A DNA stretch of 64,000 nucleotides from Prevotella sp. (GCA_023662865.1 JAMPIK010000002.1:142106-206105); one strand, 5' to 3'. Counted from the stretch's first letter, positions 9,225-18,066 are shown. Notes: a model not told the origin generated them from the sequence alone. Made by a program: numbers and translations.

Positions 9225-10132
9225 CAGACAACAGAACAAGCAAACCGAAGGGATACATGGCAACCGTCGGCACTTTCGACGGTGTGCACACCGGGCACTT
9301 GTATCTGCTCCGCCAACTTCGAGAAGCTGCCGACAGAGCCGAACTGAGACCCATGGCTCTTGTAATTGACCCTCACCCCCTGACATTGGTTCGACCCGAA
9401 CGCGTTCCGGCTCAACTGTGCGACTTCGAGCAACGTCGCCGGATGATACAACGCGAAGGCGTGGAACCGGTAAAACTTGTATTCAACGAGCAGACGAGAA
9501 GTGAAACTTCCGGGGAGTTTTTACGCCGTTTGCGCGATGAAATGGGAGTAAAATCGCTGCTTGTTGGATATGACAACAGATTTGGGAGTGACAGAGAGCA
9601 CGGATTTGAATACTATAAAGAGGTGGGAAAAAGTTTGGGTATTACAGTGGAGGAAGCACGCCAACTTCCCGGCGTGAGTTCGTCGCAAGTGCGCCGGCTT
9701 CTGCTGGCCGGCGACATTGAAGGCGGCAACCGTCTGTTAGGCTATTCTTACGGCTTTTTCGGCACAGTGGAACATGGAGCCGCCTTAGGCCGCGAATTGG
9801 GTTTTCCTACGGCAAACATTTTTCCCTCGGATAACAGACAACTTATCCCCCCGGTGGGAGTGTATTCATCGGTGGTGCACATCGATGAAACGGACGTTTT
9901 TATGCCATCTATGACAAACATAGGATATAAGCCGACAGTCTCCGGCAAGTCGGGAAATATTACAATCGAGACCCATATTTTTGACTTTGACGGCGACCTT
10001 TATGGCAAGTGTGTGCGTTTACACTTTAAGAGCCGTCTGCGCGATGAAAGGAGATTTGCATCTCTTGAAGAGCTTAAAGCTCGCCTCGCCCTGGACGCAA
10101 GTATAGCAAAGGCTCAACTCAATAACGATTAA
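9221..10132 (+). CDS. ribF: Bifunctional riboflavin kinase / FAD synthetase
   Basis: A 303-residue enzyme that converts riboflavin to FMN and FMN to FAD. The N-terminal half is the nucleotidyltransferase-type FAD synthetase, with the GTFDGVHTGHLYLL motif near residues 17-30 and the GVSSSQVRRLL block near 150. The C-terminal half is the riboflavin kinase beta-barrel, with the GRELGFPTANI motif (about 190-200) and the conserved NIGYKPTV followed by ETHIFDFDGDLYG. The start overlaps the HAD gene by 4 nt. It precedes upp by 17 bp on the same strand, probably in one transcript. Confidence 0.94.
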   Translation: MTDNRTSKPKGYMATVGTFDGVHTGHLYLLRQLREAADRAELRPMALVIDPHPLTLVRPERVPAQLCDFEQRRRMIQREGVEPVKLVFNEQTRSETSGEFLRRLRDEMGVKSLLVGYDNRFGSDREHGFEYYKEVGKSLGITVEEARQLPGVSSSQVRRLLLAGDIEGGNRLLGYSYGFFGTVEHGAALGRELGFPTANIFPSDNRQLIPPVGVYSSVVHIDETDVFMPSMTNIGYKPTVSGKSGNITIETHIFDFDGDLYGKCVRLHFKSRLRDERRFASLEELKARLALDASIAKAQLNND

Positions 10133-10149
10133 TCAAAATTTCAGACACC

Positions 10150-10809
10150 ATGGAAATAATAAATTTTGCAGAGACCCCATCGCTTGTGAGCCGCTATATG
10201 CTTGAGCTCCGCGACACCCGAATACATACAGACAGGCTGCGTTTCCGACATAATCTTGAGCGCATTGGAGAGATTATGTCATATGAGATTTCAAAACGCC
10301 TGAGCTACAAAAATGTCGAGACGCAGACACCTCTGGGCACCGCCGTTTGTCAAACACCGGACGATGATGTGGTAATCGGTACTATCCTGCGAGCCGGACT
10401 CCCTTTGCATCAAGGGTTTCTGAACTATTTTGATAATGCCGAAAATGCCTTTGTGAGTGCATATCGCAAATATCGCGAAAAAGGAGGTGACACATTTGAT
10501 GTGCTGATAGAATATCTGGCGTCCCCCTCAATAGAAGGCAAAGTGCTTATGCTTGTAGACCCGATGCTCGCTACCGGCGCTTCAATGGAATTAGGGTATC
10601 GCGCTCTGCTGAGCAAGGGCACACCCAAGCATATCCATGTGGCATCCGTGATAGCCTCACAAGCTGCCGTGGATTATGTGTGCAAGACATTTCCCGAGGA
10701 GAAGACTACCCTTTGGATAGGTGCGATTGACCCGGAGATTAACTCACATTCATATATAATCCCCGGTCTCGGCGATGCCGGCGACCTCGCTTTCGGCGAA
10801 AAATCTTGA
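10150..10809 (+). CDS. upp: Uracil phosphoribosyltransferase
   Basis: A 219-residue enzyme of pyrimidine salvage joining uracil and PRPP to give UMP. The PRPP-binding loop is seen as VLMLVDPMLATGAS (about residues 134-147). The substrate-binding C-terminus has IGAIDPEINSHSYIIPGLGDAGD, matching the PGLGDAGDR-type signature of the family with a slight change at the end (DLAFG). Start ATG at 10150 is 17 bp after ribF. Its neighbour pyrH uses the UMP product, although pyrH has its own promoter. Confidence 0.94.
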   Translation: MEIINFAETPSLVSRYMLELRDTRIHTDRLRFRHNLERIGEIMSYEISKRLSYKNVETQTPLGTAVCQTPDDDVVIGTILRAGLPLHQGFLNYFDNAENAFVSAYRKYREKGGDTFDVLIEYLASPSIEGKVLMLVDPMLATGASMELGYRALLSKGTPKHIHVASVIASQAAVDYVCKTFPEEKTTLWIGAIDPEINSHSYIIPGLGDAGDLAFGEKS

Positions 10810-10813
10810 AGTG

Positions 10814-10845
10814 TTTGCAGATATGGTTTAAATTCTGTACCTTTG
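10814..10845 (+). promoter_or_regulatory. Promoter for pyrH-frr
   Basis: TTTG at 10814-10817, 20 bp, TACCTTTG at 10838-10845, giving a start near 10850. This supports the pyrH ATG at 10866 and rules out an upstream in-frame start at 10806. Confidence 0.7.
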
Positions 10846-10865
10846 TCACAGAAAAAATTACCGAC

Positions 10866-11573
10866 ATGAAGTTTAAACGCATATTATTGAAACTCTCCGG
10901 CGAGTCGCTCATGGGCGAACAGGGCCACGGCATTGACCCGGTACGCCTGAATGACTATGCTGAGCAAATAAAAGATATAGCCTCGCGGGGCGTTGAAATC
11001 AGCATCGTAATCGGCGGCGGCAATATATTCCGCGGCCTGCAGGGTGCGTCCAAGGGGTTTGACAGAGTTAAAGGCGACCAGATGGGAATGCTTGCCACGG
11101 TAATCAACTCTCTGGCTCTCTCATCGGCACTTGAAGCCATCGGACAACCCAACCGGGTGTTGACGGCAATCGATATGCACCCGATAGGGGAGCATTACTC
11201 CAAATGGAGAGCCATCGAGGCCATGAAAGAGGGTAAGGTAGCTATCATATCATGCGGCACCGGCAATCCTTTCTTTACCACAGACACCGGTTCGGCTCTT
11301 CGTGCCATTGAGGTCGAGGCAGATGTCATGCTCAAGGGTACACGCGTAGACGGTGTGTACACCGCCGACCCGGAGAAAGACCCGACCGCTACCCGTTTTG
11401 ATGAAATCTCTTACGATGAAGTCATTAACCGCGGCCTGAAAGTAATGGATGTTACCGCCACAGCTTTGGCAAAAGAAAACAATATGCCGATTTACGTGTT
11501 CAACATGGACGTGAAAGGAAATCTTGCCAAAATGATGAACGGCGAGCCTGTCGGCACATTGGTACACCCCTGA
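10866..11573 (+). CDS. pyrH: UMP kinase
   Basis: A 235-residue amino-acid-kinase-fold enzyme that phosphorylates UMP to UDP. Visible motifs are KRILLKLSGESL at the N-terminus (ATP phosphate site), VIGGGNIFRG near 52-61, GTGNPFFTTDTGSALRA near 132-150, and the C-terminal TRVDGVYTADPEKDP. The ATG at 10866 gives the canonical start (MKFKRILLKLSGES). A longer frame from 10806 overlaps the upp end and lies upstream of the promoter. It is followed by frr, the conserved pyrH-frr pair of many bacteria. Confidence 0.96.
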   Translation: MKFKRILLKLSGESLMGEQGHGIDPVRLNDYAEQIKDIASRGVEISIVIGGGNIFRGLQGASKGFDRVKGDQMGMLATVINSLALSSALEAIGQPNRVLTAIDMHPIGEHYSKWRAIEAMKEGKVAIISCGTGNPFFTTDTGSALRAIEVEADVMLKGTRVDGVYTADPEKDPTATRFDEISYDEVINRGLKVMDVTATALAKENNMPIYVFNMDVKGNLAKMMNGEPVGTLVHP

Positions 11574-11598
11574 ATATAAATAAATTAATACCATAACT

Positions 11599-12156
11599 AT
11601 GGAAGTATCAGAATATCTGCAAAATGCAGAAGACAACATGACACTGGCGGTAGAGTATCTTGATGATACGCTCTCTCATATCCGCGCCGGCAAGGCCAGT
11701 CCGCGTTTGCTGGACGGCATAAGAGTGGACTATTACGGTACTCAGGCTCCCATAAGCAATGTGGCCAATATCAGTGTGCCCGATGCGCGCACAATAGCCA
11801 TTACTCCCTGGGAAAAGAATATGTTCAAAGAGATTGAAAAGGCTATTATTAACTCCGAACTGGGTGTTACTCCCGAGAACAACGGTGAGGTGATACGCAT
11901 CTGCATACCGCCGCTCACCGAGGATCGCCGCAAGCAGCTCGTGAAGCAAAGCAAGGGAGAAGCCGAGAACGCCAAGGTGAGTGTGCGCAACGCTCGCCGC
12001 GAAGCCATTGACGGTCTTAAAAAAGAGATTAAACAAGGGTTGAGCGAAGATGTGGAGAAAGATGCCGAGAACGATGTGCAGAAACTCCACGACAAATATA
12101 TGAAGAAGATTGACGAACTCTTCGCCGCCAAGGAGAAAGAAATTCTCACTGTGTGA
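11599..12156 (+). CDS. frr: Ribosome recycling factor
   Basis: A 185-residue protein that, with EF-G, splits the post-termination ribosome. It shows the RRF hallmarks: the N-terminal helix with the [20 protein letters not shown] segment (three-helix bundle arm), the domain II beta region ([15 protein letters not shown]), and the basic [15 protein letters not shown] helix. Length is exactly that of the family. It lies 25 bp after pyrH, and its stop overlaps the next gene by one base (TGATG). Confidence 0.96.
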   Translation: MEVSEYLQNAEDNMTLAVEYLDDTLSHIRAGKASPRLLDGIRVDYYGTQAPISNVANISVPDARTIAITPWEKNMFKEIEKAIINSELGVTPENNGEVIRICIPPLTEDRRKQLVKQSKGEAENAKVSVRNARREAIDGLKKEIKQGLSEDVEKDAENDVQKLHDKYMKKIDELFAAKEKEILTV

Positions 12157-12515
12157 TGAAAAGGTGTTTTTTAGCGGGAGTGCTTGCCGCAGCCTCATTG
12201 GGTATGTGGGCAGACACTCCTGCCTCTTTTCCGGGAGGAGACGAGGCATTGGCTTCGTATTTGAATGCAAACGTGGTTTATCCCAAAGCCGCGCAAGAGA
12301 ACGGCATCGAAGGCACGGTGACAGTGCTTTTCGCAGTGGCGGCCGATGGCGCTATCAGCAATGTGCGAGTGGCGCGTCCGCTTGACCCCGACTTGGAATC
12401 GGAAGCACTGAGACTCGTAAAAGGAATGCCGGCATGGACACCGGCCACAGACAGCACCGGCAAACCGGTAAAGTCCGAGGCCTCACTTCCCGTTAAATTC
12501 CGTCTGAATCAATAA
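12156..12515 (+). CDS. Small periplasmic TonB C-terminal-domain protein
   Basis: A 119-residue secreted protein: a signal peptide (about 1-20, ending near GMWADTP) then a single TonB C-terminal domain with FPGGDEALASYLNANVVYPKAA, GIEGTVTVLFAVAADG and SEALRLVKGMPAWTPA. Unlike a full TonB it has no membrane anchor helix beyond the signal and no proline-rich spacer. It may therefore be a soluble partner or a paralog rather than the energy transducer. I start it at the ATG 12156, which overlaps the frr stop; a GTG at 12153 is also in frame. Coupling to frr is probably incidental. Confidence 0.8.
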   Translation: MKRCFLAGVLAAASLGMWADTPASFPGGDEALASYLNANVVYPKAAQENGIEGTVTVLFAVAADGAISNVRVARPLDPDLESEALRLVKGMPAWTPATDSTGKPVKSEASLPVKFRLNQ

Positions 12516-12584
12516 CATAGACACGCTCTAATTGTGGCTTCGGAGCCGCCCCCATGTCACAAACTTTATGAGATGGGGCCTATG

Positions 12585-13097
12585 TCAGAGGTCAAGAGGC
12601 AGATACCAATCGGAAGCGGTGTCTGCCTCGGCCTTTTCCGGGGGTGGGGGTGTTTGTTTGTGCTGTATTGCGGATTGTTTTGACTTGGGCAGCGGCGGCA
12701 GCGGAGTGATTTCGTCGGCTGCTTCGGCGTCCTCCTTGCGAGTGAGAGCCGTTTTCAAGTCGGCTATCTGCGCTTTGAAACGCTCTATGCGCCGGTCGTA
12801 TCTCTCCTTCAATTCCTGAACTTTGACAAACATTGCTTGCACTTCAGCTATTTGGTTGTTCAGCTCTTGATACTCTTCTTTAAGTTTTTTGTATTTAAGT
12901 GACAGCTCCGTGTTTTCGGCTTGCAAACGCGATTTTTCATTCTTGATGCCGGCAATCATGCCGGCTGTTTCATTCAATTTATCGGCGAACTCTCTCTCTT
13001 TCAATGAAGAGCTTTCAAGCGCCTGCCGGATAAGAGTGCGTGTCTTACCCGGGCGGAGCCATATTTGAAATGCGGTCAGTTCTGCAAGTTCAGTCAT
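12585..13097 (-). CDS. Coiled-coil protein coupled to the PEP-binding protein
   Basis: A 170-residue protein of unknown function. Residues of roughly 35-120 form a continuous coiled coil (heptads through NEKSRLQAENTELSLKYKKL and KVQELKERYDRRIERFK). They are preceded by a short folded N-terminus and followed by a proline-rich tail (TPLPPLPKSK, TPPPPEKAE). No signal peptide or membrane segment. The ATG at 13097 overlaps the end of the upstream 1001-residue PEP/pyruvate-binding protein by 8 nt, so the two are translated together and probably act together. I do not recognise the family. Confidence 0.7.
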   Translation of the reverse strand: MTELAELTAFQIWLRPGKTRTLIRQALESSSLKEREFADKLNETAGMIAGIKNEKSRLQAENTELSLKYKKLKEEYQELNNQIAEVQAMFVKVQELKERYDRRIERFKAQIADLKTALTRKEDAEAADEITPLPPLPKSKQSAIQHKQTPPPPEKAEADTASDWYLPLDL

Positions 13098-16095
13098 TTT
13101 CGTCAGTTGTGGAGAAACTCTCTTTCAGTACTATTCCGATGGATTTGCGCCCGTTTATTGCAATTGGCAGCGGAGAGTCAAATTCAACCACTCTCAGCCT
13201 TTCGCTTTCATAAACAGCCGGGCGTTTTTCAAGATAGTCAATATCAAAAAGGTCGGTGGGGCTTGCCGGGCTTATTGTGAAATATCCCACGCCGAAGCTG
13301 GTAAGATTTTGGAAGAAATGAGTGCCCTGACTTGGCTCTATGTTATACCCGGGCAGTGCTGTTTCAACTATGAGTCTTGCGCCGGCAATCTGCGGCCATT
13401 TCACCGGGATGCCGAGAGCCGGGTCGGAGGAACCCCAACGCCCCGGGCCTATCAGGATATAGCCTTGATCTTTCTCGATGAAGCCGCGGTTGAGAGTCTC
13501 CACCTCGCGTGCCAACTCGGAATTATGCGTGGAGTCGAAAGATTGCGGACGCACATATGCCACATGGCGTACATTGTCCATAAGTCCGTGTCCCAAAGCA
13601 GTGTCCGAGCGCAGCAGCAATTCCGAGTCGGGGTGGTTCATTATAGAGTCGTCAAGCATCTCCTTTTTGTCGACAATGGGGCGTATCTGCAGCCAATAGA
13701 GAGTACCTTTCTGCTCCGATGAGGGGGAGGCTTTCGGGTCAATACACCCGGCAAACTCAATCTCTACCGGGCGTCCCATTTCATATTGCCCTTCGGAAAG
13801 CATGAATTTGACACATTCGGCGAGGGGGAATACGTTGTGTCTGAGTATGTTGGCAAACGTCACTACCTTTCGGCCGCGACCTTGATCCGTGTCGCGCATT
13901 ATGTGGTCAATGCCGTCGTAAGTGCTTACCATATATTTCATTGCGCCGGAAGCCACTGCATCAGCCACATTCAGCCGCTTGATGTTGAAATCATCGTGCA
14001 CGGTGAAGTTGAGCACACCGGGGTCTGTGGCCGGCAGGGCGTAAAATTGAGTTTGGGTGTCGCGCAATGCAAGGTCCAGGGTGCTTGTCTGGAGCACTGA
14101 CTCCGGGTGAGCGGGTGAGAAACGCAGTGCCCTTGAGCCGTCTACTATATATTTACCCAGACCGACAGCTACTTCGGCTACTCCCTCCTCCGGCGTTTCA
14201 TTGCCCACCGGGTAATAGTTGATTGAACGTCCCACTCCGGCGAAGCTCGGATAGTAGTACCCATCGTGAGTTTCTCCGGCAACTTCTTGCAGAATTACGG
14301 CCATTTTTTCCTGGTCAATCACATTGCGAGTGGCGTTCATATAAGCCTTCGAGTCGGTGAAGAATACAGATGCGTAAACTCCTTTAATAGCATCGGTCAC
14401 CATTTTAAGCATACGCTCCGGGTCGGCGAGACGCGGTATCATGTAGGTGGAATACACCCCGGCAAACGGCTGATAATGTGAGTCTTCAAGCAAGGAGGAA
14501 GAGCGCACGGCCAGGGGCTTGTCTATCACCTCGAATAGGGCGCGCAGGTCGTCGCACACTGCTTCAGGCAGACTCCCTTTCAGGAAAGTTTGCAGTATTT
14601 CATCGTCTGATGTATTGCTCAAGGCTATCGGGTAGAGGTCGTTTGTGTCCATAAACTCATCAAAGATGTCGGTACAGAGCACCACGGTGCGAGGTATCGT
14701 GATTTGCACGCCATGGAAGTTTTCACACTCCGGGTGGCGTTTTATTATGGAGTCGATGAATGCCAGACCGCGCCCTTTGCCGCCCATTGAGCCTTGTCCT
14801 ATACGTGCGAAGTTGGAGTACTTGTCAAAGCGGTCTTTCTTGAACACAGCCACCACGCCTCGGTTTTTCATGCGGCGGTATTTCACAATCACCTCGAATA
14901 TGAGTTTGCGCAGCGCCGGAGCCTGACTCATGTCGGTGAAGCGCAATGTCTTGAGCGCAGAGGCTATCGGGAACAAGGCGCGCGAATACAGCCAGCGCGA
15001 AATGTCGTTGGTGCTGCTGTGGAAAAACAGCGAGTCGCCGGGTATGTTATATATGTTCTTTTGCAGGTCTTTGAGGTTGCGAATGTGCATGATTTCCGCA
15101 CCGGTCGCCGGGTCTTTTACTACAAAATCACCGAATCCGAAATTGTTGCGTACCGCTCTGCGGAGTTCCTGCGGCAAAGTCTTGGAGGTCTTGTCGATAA
15201 AGATGCCGCCGAAGTCGCCCACCTTGTCTTTATTCTCGATTTCCGAGCTTTCCACAATAATGGGGATTGTGGCATCTTTCGAGCGCACATATCGGGAGAA
15301 TTTCAGGCCGGCCTCTTTGTCCTTCACACCCTCGCGAGGGAAGCTGACATCGGTCACAATGCCGAGCATTCGGTTTGAATACTTTTCGTACAGATCCTTG
15401 GCTTCCTCAAAGTCGCGAGCCAGAATTACTTTCGGGCGTCCGCGCATACGCAACATCTGCTCATGCTCGTTGAGCGCTTCGGTGCTGAACTCCTTGCTCT
15501 GATTGAGCAGAAATTTGAACAGATAGGGGAGTACGGCAGAGTAAAATCTCACAGAGTCCTCAACAAGCAGAATAGCCTGTACACCCACCTCTTCAATATC
15601 CTTGGGCGCGTTCATTCGGTCTTCCAACAGCTTGATAATCGCAAGGATAAGGTCTACATTGCCCAGCCACGAGAATACATAGTCCACCGCGCTGAGGTCT
15701 TCATTCTGCAAGCGGCGGCTCACCTCTTTGCTGAAGGGGGTAAGCACAACGAACGGTGTGTCGGGGTGTGCAACCTTGATTTTACGCGCCTCGGTGAACG
15801 TTTCGCTGATGTCTACTCCTGGCATTGCTATTATCAGGTCAAACTCTTTGTTTCTCAATAAAGTATGAGCTTCCTCAAAAGTCGCCACTTTGGTGAAGCG
15901 CGGCGGTGAAGAGAGATTGAGCGAGACATATTCAAAATATACTTGTTCCTCTACACGACCGTCTTCCTCCATCATGAAAGCATCATATGGAGTGGCCACA
16001 AGTAGCACATTGAATATGCGTCGCTGCATGAGGTTCGCAAAAGCGGTGTCTTTGAGGTACAGTTTGCTGATAGCTTGTTCGTTTATATTATTCAT
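13090..16095 (-). CDS. PEP/pyruvate-binding (PPDK_N) protein with receiver-like N-terminus
   Basis: A 1001-residue protein often annotated as phosphoenolpyruvate synthase in Bacteroidetes, but it lacks parts of that enzyme. The C-terminal half (about 440-900) contains the ATP-grasp PEP/pyruvate-binding domain, with GQGSMGGKGRGLAFIDSI, PLAVRSSSLLEDSHYQPFAGVYSTY and EIEFAGCIDP. No phosphohistidine swivel domain and no PEP-binding TIM barrel follow, so it is unlikely to make PEP on its own. The first 340 residues look like two receiver (CheY-like) folds: VLLVATPYDAF ... DLIIAMPGVD ... PFVVLTPFS and AILLVEDSVRFY ... GIVTDVSFP ... IPIIVESSE. This suggests a sensor or phosphotransfer role; that is inference. 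It is co-translated with the coiled-coil gene. Confidence 0.8.
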   Translation of the reverse strand: MNNINEQAISKLYLKDTAFANLMQRRIFNVLLVATPYDAFMMEEDGRVEEQVYFEYVSLNLSSPPRFTKVATFEEAHTLLRNKEFDLIIAMPGVDISETFTEARKIKVAHPDTPFVVLTPFSKEVSRRLQNEDLSAVDYVFSWLGNVDLILAIIKLLEDRMNAPKDIEEVGVQAILLVEDSVRFYSAVLPYLFKFLLNQSKEFSTEALNEHEQMLRMRGRPKVILARDFEEAKDLYEKYSNRMLGIVTDVSFPREGVKDKEAGLKFSRYVRSKDATIPIIVESSEIENKDKVGDFGGIFIDKTSKTLPQELRRAVRNNFGFGDFVVKDPATGAEIMHIRNLKDLQKNIYNIPGDSLFFHSSTNDISRWLYSRALFPIASALKTLRFTDMSQAPALRKLIFEVIVKYRRMKNRGVVAVFKKDRFDKYSNFARIGQGSMGGKGRGLAFIDSIIKRHPECENFHGVQITIPRTVVLCTDIFDEFMDTNDLYPIALSNTSDDEILQTFLKGSLPEAVCDDLRALFEVIDKPLAVRSSSLLEDSHYQPFAGVYSTYMIPRLADPERMLKMVTDAIKGVYASVFFTDSKAYMNATRNVIDQEKMAVILQEVAGETHDGYYYPSFAGVGRSINYYPVGNETPEEGVAEVAVGLGKYIVDGSRALRFSPAHPESVLQTSTLDLALRDTQTQFYALPATDPGVLNFTVHDDFNIKRLNVADAVASGAMKYMVSTYDGIDHIMRDTDQGRGRKVVTFANILRHNVFPLAECVKFMLSEGQYEMGRPVEIEFAGCIDPKASPSSEQKGTLYWLQIRPIVDKKEMLDDSIMNHPDSELLLRSDTALGHGLMDNVRHVAYVRPQSFDSTHNSELAREVETLNRGFIEKDQGYILIGPGRWGSSDPALGIPVKWPQIAGARLIVETALPGYNIEPSQGTHFFQNLTSFGVGYFTISPASPTDLFDIDYLEKRPAVYESERLRVVEFDSPLPIAINGRKSIGIVLKESFSTTDEND

Positions 16096-16120
16096 CAGGG
16101 TGTGAGATTGATATGTTTTG

Positions 16121-16128
16121 CAAATTTA
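16121..16128 (-). promoter_or_regulatory. -7 box for the PEP-binding protein gene
   Basis: TAAATTTG on the minus strand (16128-16121), about 26 bp upstream of the ATG at 16095. CAAA runs at 16141-16150 could supply the -33 element. Confidence 0.55.
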
Positions 16129-16158
16129 CAAAATATTTCACAAAAAACAAAAAAGTTG

Positions 16159-16166
16159 TAATTTTG
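16159..16166 (+). promoter_or_regulatory. -7 box abutting the fluC start codon
   Basis: TAATTTTG at 16159-16166 lies only 4 bp before the ATG at 16171. If used, the transcript starts at about 16171, so fluC would be leaderless or start at the in-frame ATG 16183. Confidence 0.5.
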
Positions 16167-16170
16167 CAGC

Positions 16171-16545
16171 ATGATTAGAGAAATGTTGGCGATATTTATA
16201 GGCGGCGGCCTTGGCAGTGTGATGCGCTACGGTGTGCAAATGATCATGCACGAACGCATTGCAGCATATCATTTTCCATGGGCTACATTCACTGTCAATA
16301 TAATCGGGAGTTTCCTGATAGGGTTGTTCTATGCTCTTTCCGCAAAATGGAGTTTGTCGGCCGAAGTGCGTTTGTTTCTGACAGCCGGACTGTGCGGTGG
16401 CTTTACCACATTCTCCACTTTCAGCAACGATGCCTTGGAAATGCTGCGCGGCGGCAACGGTCTGTTGTGCTTGGTGTATATAGCCGCGAGCATACTGTTG
16501 GGAGTAGGTGCCTGCTTTCTGGGTGCTAATTTAATAAAATCATGA
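16171..16545 (+). CDS. fluC: Fluoride ion channel
   Basis: A 124-residue membrane protein with four hydrophobic segments that works as a dual-topology dimer exporting fluoride. It carries the diagnostic blocks GGGLGSVMRYG, FTVNIIGSFLIGLFYAL (with the conserved N in TLxVN), and GLCGGFTTFSTFSNDALEML, whose phenylalanines form the fluoride path. The start may be the ATG at 16183 (MLAIFIGGG), four codons downstream, which would fit both the family and the very close promoter. No fluoride riboswitch fits into the 75-bp upstream gap. It converges on xerD with a 6-bp overlap of the 3' ends. Confidence 0.94.
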   Translation: MIREMLAIFIGGGLGSVMRYGVQMIMHERIAAYHFPWATFTVNIIGSFLIGLFYALSAKWSLSAEVRLFLTAGLCGGFTTFSTFSNDALEMLRGGNGLLCLVYIAASILLGVGACFLGANLIKS

Positions 16546-17466
16546 TTTGCAGCGGAAGTGGGGGTGGTGCGCCAGAAGCTCCTCGCGTACGCGTCTGCGG
16601 TCTACATGTACATACTTTTCAGTGGTGGTGAGACTTTCGTGGCCAAGCATCTCTTGAATGGCGCGCAGGTTTGCTCCCCCTTCAAGCAGGTGAGTGGCAA
16701 AGCTGTGGCGCAAGGTGTGCGGGCTGATTGTCTTGGTTATTCCGGCGTTTGCTGCGGCTTCACGTATTATGTAGAACACCATCACGCGTGTAAGCCTCCG
16801 GCCGCGCCGGTTCAGAAACAAGATATCTTCTTCCCCTTCTTTTATCGGCCCGCGCTCGCGTTCGTCAAGGTATGAGCGTATCTCTTCACCGGCAACCGGA
16901 GAGAGCGGAACGAGTCGCTGTTTTGAGCCTTTCCCTTCTACTATCAAATACTCCTCGTCAAGATACGTCATGCTCAGTTTCAGCTCCACCAGTTCGCTCA
17001 CACGCAGGCCGCTGCCATAGAGTGTTTCAAGAATGGCACGGTTGCGCTGTCCTTCGGCCTTCTCCATGTTTACGGCGGCTATCAGTGCGTTTACCTCGTC
17101 AATGCTCAACACTTCGGGCAGGGAGTTGTTGAACGAGGCCCCTTCTATAAGCTCGGTGGGGTCGTCTTCGCGATAATTCTCAATCCGGACAAAGCGGAAG
17201 AAATTGCGGAAAGCGGAGAGAGTCCTTGCTTGTGAACGCGCCGACACACCGGCCTCATGCAGAGCAAACAGAAATTCCTCTATTTGCTCTTTTGCTACGG
17301 TTGCCGCATCAAGATTTATTTCGGAAAGCCATGTGAGCAGACGCGCCGCCTCGCGATTGTAAGCCTCGAGAGTGTTCCGGCTCAACGCTCTTTCAACCAT
17401 CAGATATGAAGTATAATCGCGAAGCAGTTTTTCTTCGCCCGAACAGGAACGCATATTCTCTGCCAT
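16540..17466 (-). CDS. xerD: Tyrosine recombinase XerD
   Basis: A 308-residue site-specific recombinase that resolves chromosome dimers at dif with XerC. The N-terminal SAM-like core-binding domain is followed by the catalytic domain with all active residues visible: R in GSGLRVSELVEL, K in EGKGSKQRLVPL, H-R in SPHTLRHSFATHLLEGG, H in LGHESLTTTEKY and the tyrosine in EKYVHVD. Length and lack of extra domains fit housekeeping XerD rather than an integrase. The gene lies 5 bp after a methyltransferase-like gene in a short minus-strand group. No mobile-element hallmarks surround it. Confidence 0.92.
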   Translation of the reverse strand: MAENMRSCSGEEKLLRDYTSYLMVERALSRNTLEAYNREAARLLTWLSEINLDAATVAKEQIEEFLFALHEAGVSARSQARTLSAFRNFFRFVRIENYREDDPTELIEGASFNNSLPEVLSIDEVNALIAAVNMEKAEGQRNRAILETLYGSGLRVSELVELKLSMTYLDEEYLIVEGKGSKQRLVPLSPVAGEEIRSYLDERERGPIKEGEEDILFLNRRGRRLTRVMVFYIIREAAANAGITKTISPHTLRHSFATHLLEGGANLRAIQEMLGHESLTTTEKYVHVDRRRVREELLAHHPHFRCKS

Positions 17467-17471
17467 GACGA

Positions 17472-18032
17472 TTATAAAATCTTAACTTTCACCTGATTAA
17501 GAGGCTCGCGGTCATCGCTTACGGCAATTATTATCCGCTTGTCTATAAAGAGCCAACCTCCTTTCATTTCTGCCATCACGGAGTCAAGCACTTGCGGCGC
17601 ATCTTGCATACGGCGCACAACCGCAATATTGCCGGAGTTGAGAATACCTGCCGGCAACCCGTTGCAAAGGTCGGCGGCATCGCATATGGTGAGAATACGC
17701 TTGCCGGGGAGATAGCCGCCCATTCCGCGTCCCATAATCGGGCGCAAGTCAGCCATACGAACCAACAGCTCCATTTGCGGCTCCACACCTCCGGAGAGGC
17801 GAACCCCTTCCGGCGCAAGCCTTGCCACCAAACGGAAGATTACGGCATACTCGCGCTTCAGCCGGCGCGGAAACCCCTCTGTGAGGCGTTTGAACCTCAA
17901 TACTGAATAGTAGCACCCTTTGCCGTAAATCACATCGCGCACAAAGCGGTAGGCAAAAGGCGAGTGCACGCCTATGCCCAACCTGTGTCGCCGCAATTTA
18001 TAGCCGCGGCTTAGCGATGCGAAGAGTCCCAT
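17472..18032 (-). CDS. Short SAM-methyltransferase-like protein (HGVHSPF-type family), probably degenerate
   Basis: A 186-residue protein whose start (RRHRLGIGVHSPFAYRFVRDVIYGKGCYYSVL) matches the conserved N-terminus of a Bacteroidetes family annotated as class I SAM-dependent methyltransferases. The rest is shorter than usual and the glycine-rich SAM loop (GxGxG) is not evident; only weak strand/helix alternation remains. It may have lost catalysis or be a diverged paralog. It sits between the YfhO gene (34 bp upstream) and xerD (5 bp downstream). Substrate unknown; the family link rests on the N-terminal motif. Confidence 0.6.
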   Translation of the reverse strand: MGLFASLSRGYKLRRHRLGIGVHSPFAYRFVRDVIYGKGCYYSVLRFKRLTEGFPRRLKREYAVIFRLVARLAPEGVRLSGGVEPQMELLVRMADLRPIMGRGMGGYLPGKRILTICDAADLCNGLPAGILNSGNIAVVRRMQDAPQVLDSVMAEMKGGWLFIDKRIIIAVSDDREPLNQVKVKIL

Positions 18033-18066
18033 AGCTTTGTAAAAAACGTATATTAAAAATGTCCGG

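Noticed and set aside
16096..16170. Fluoride riboswitch before fluC
   Set aside because: Only 75 bp separate the divergent genes, filled by promoter boxes; no pseudoknot elements of the crcB motif were seen.
16540..17466. Tyrosine recombinase as sign of an integrated element
   Set aside because: Length and motifs fit housekeeping XerD, and no attachment repeats, tRNA or phage genes surround it.
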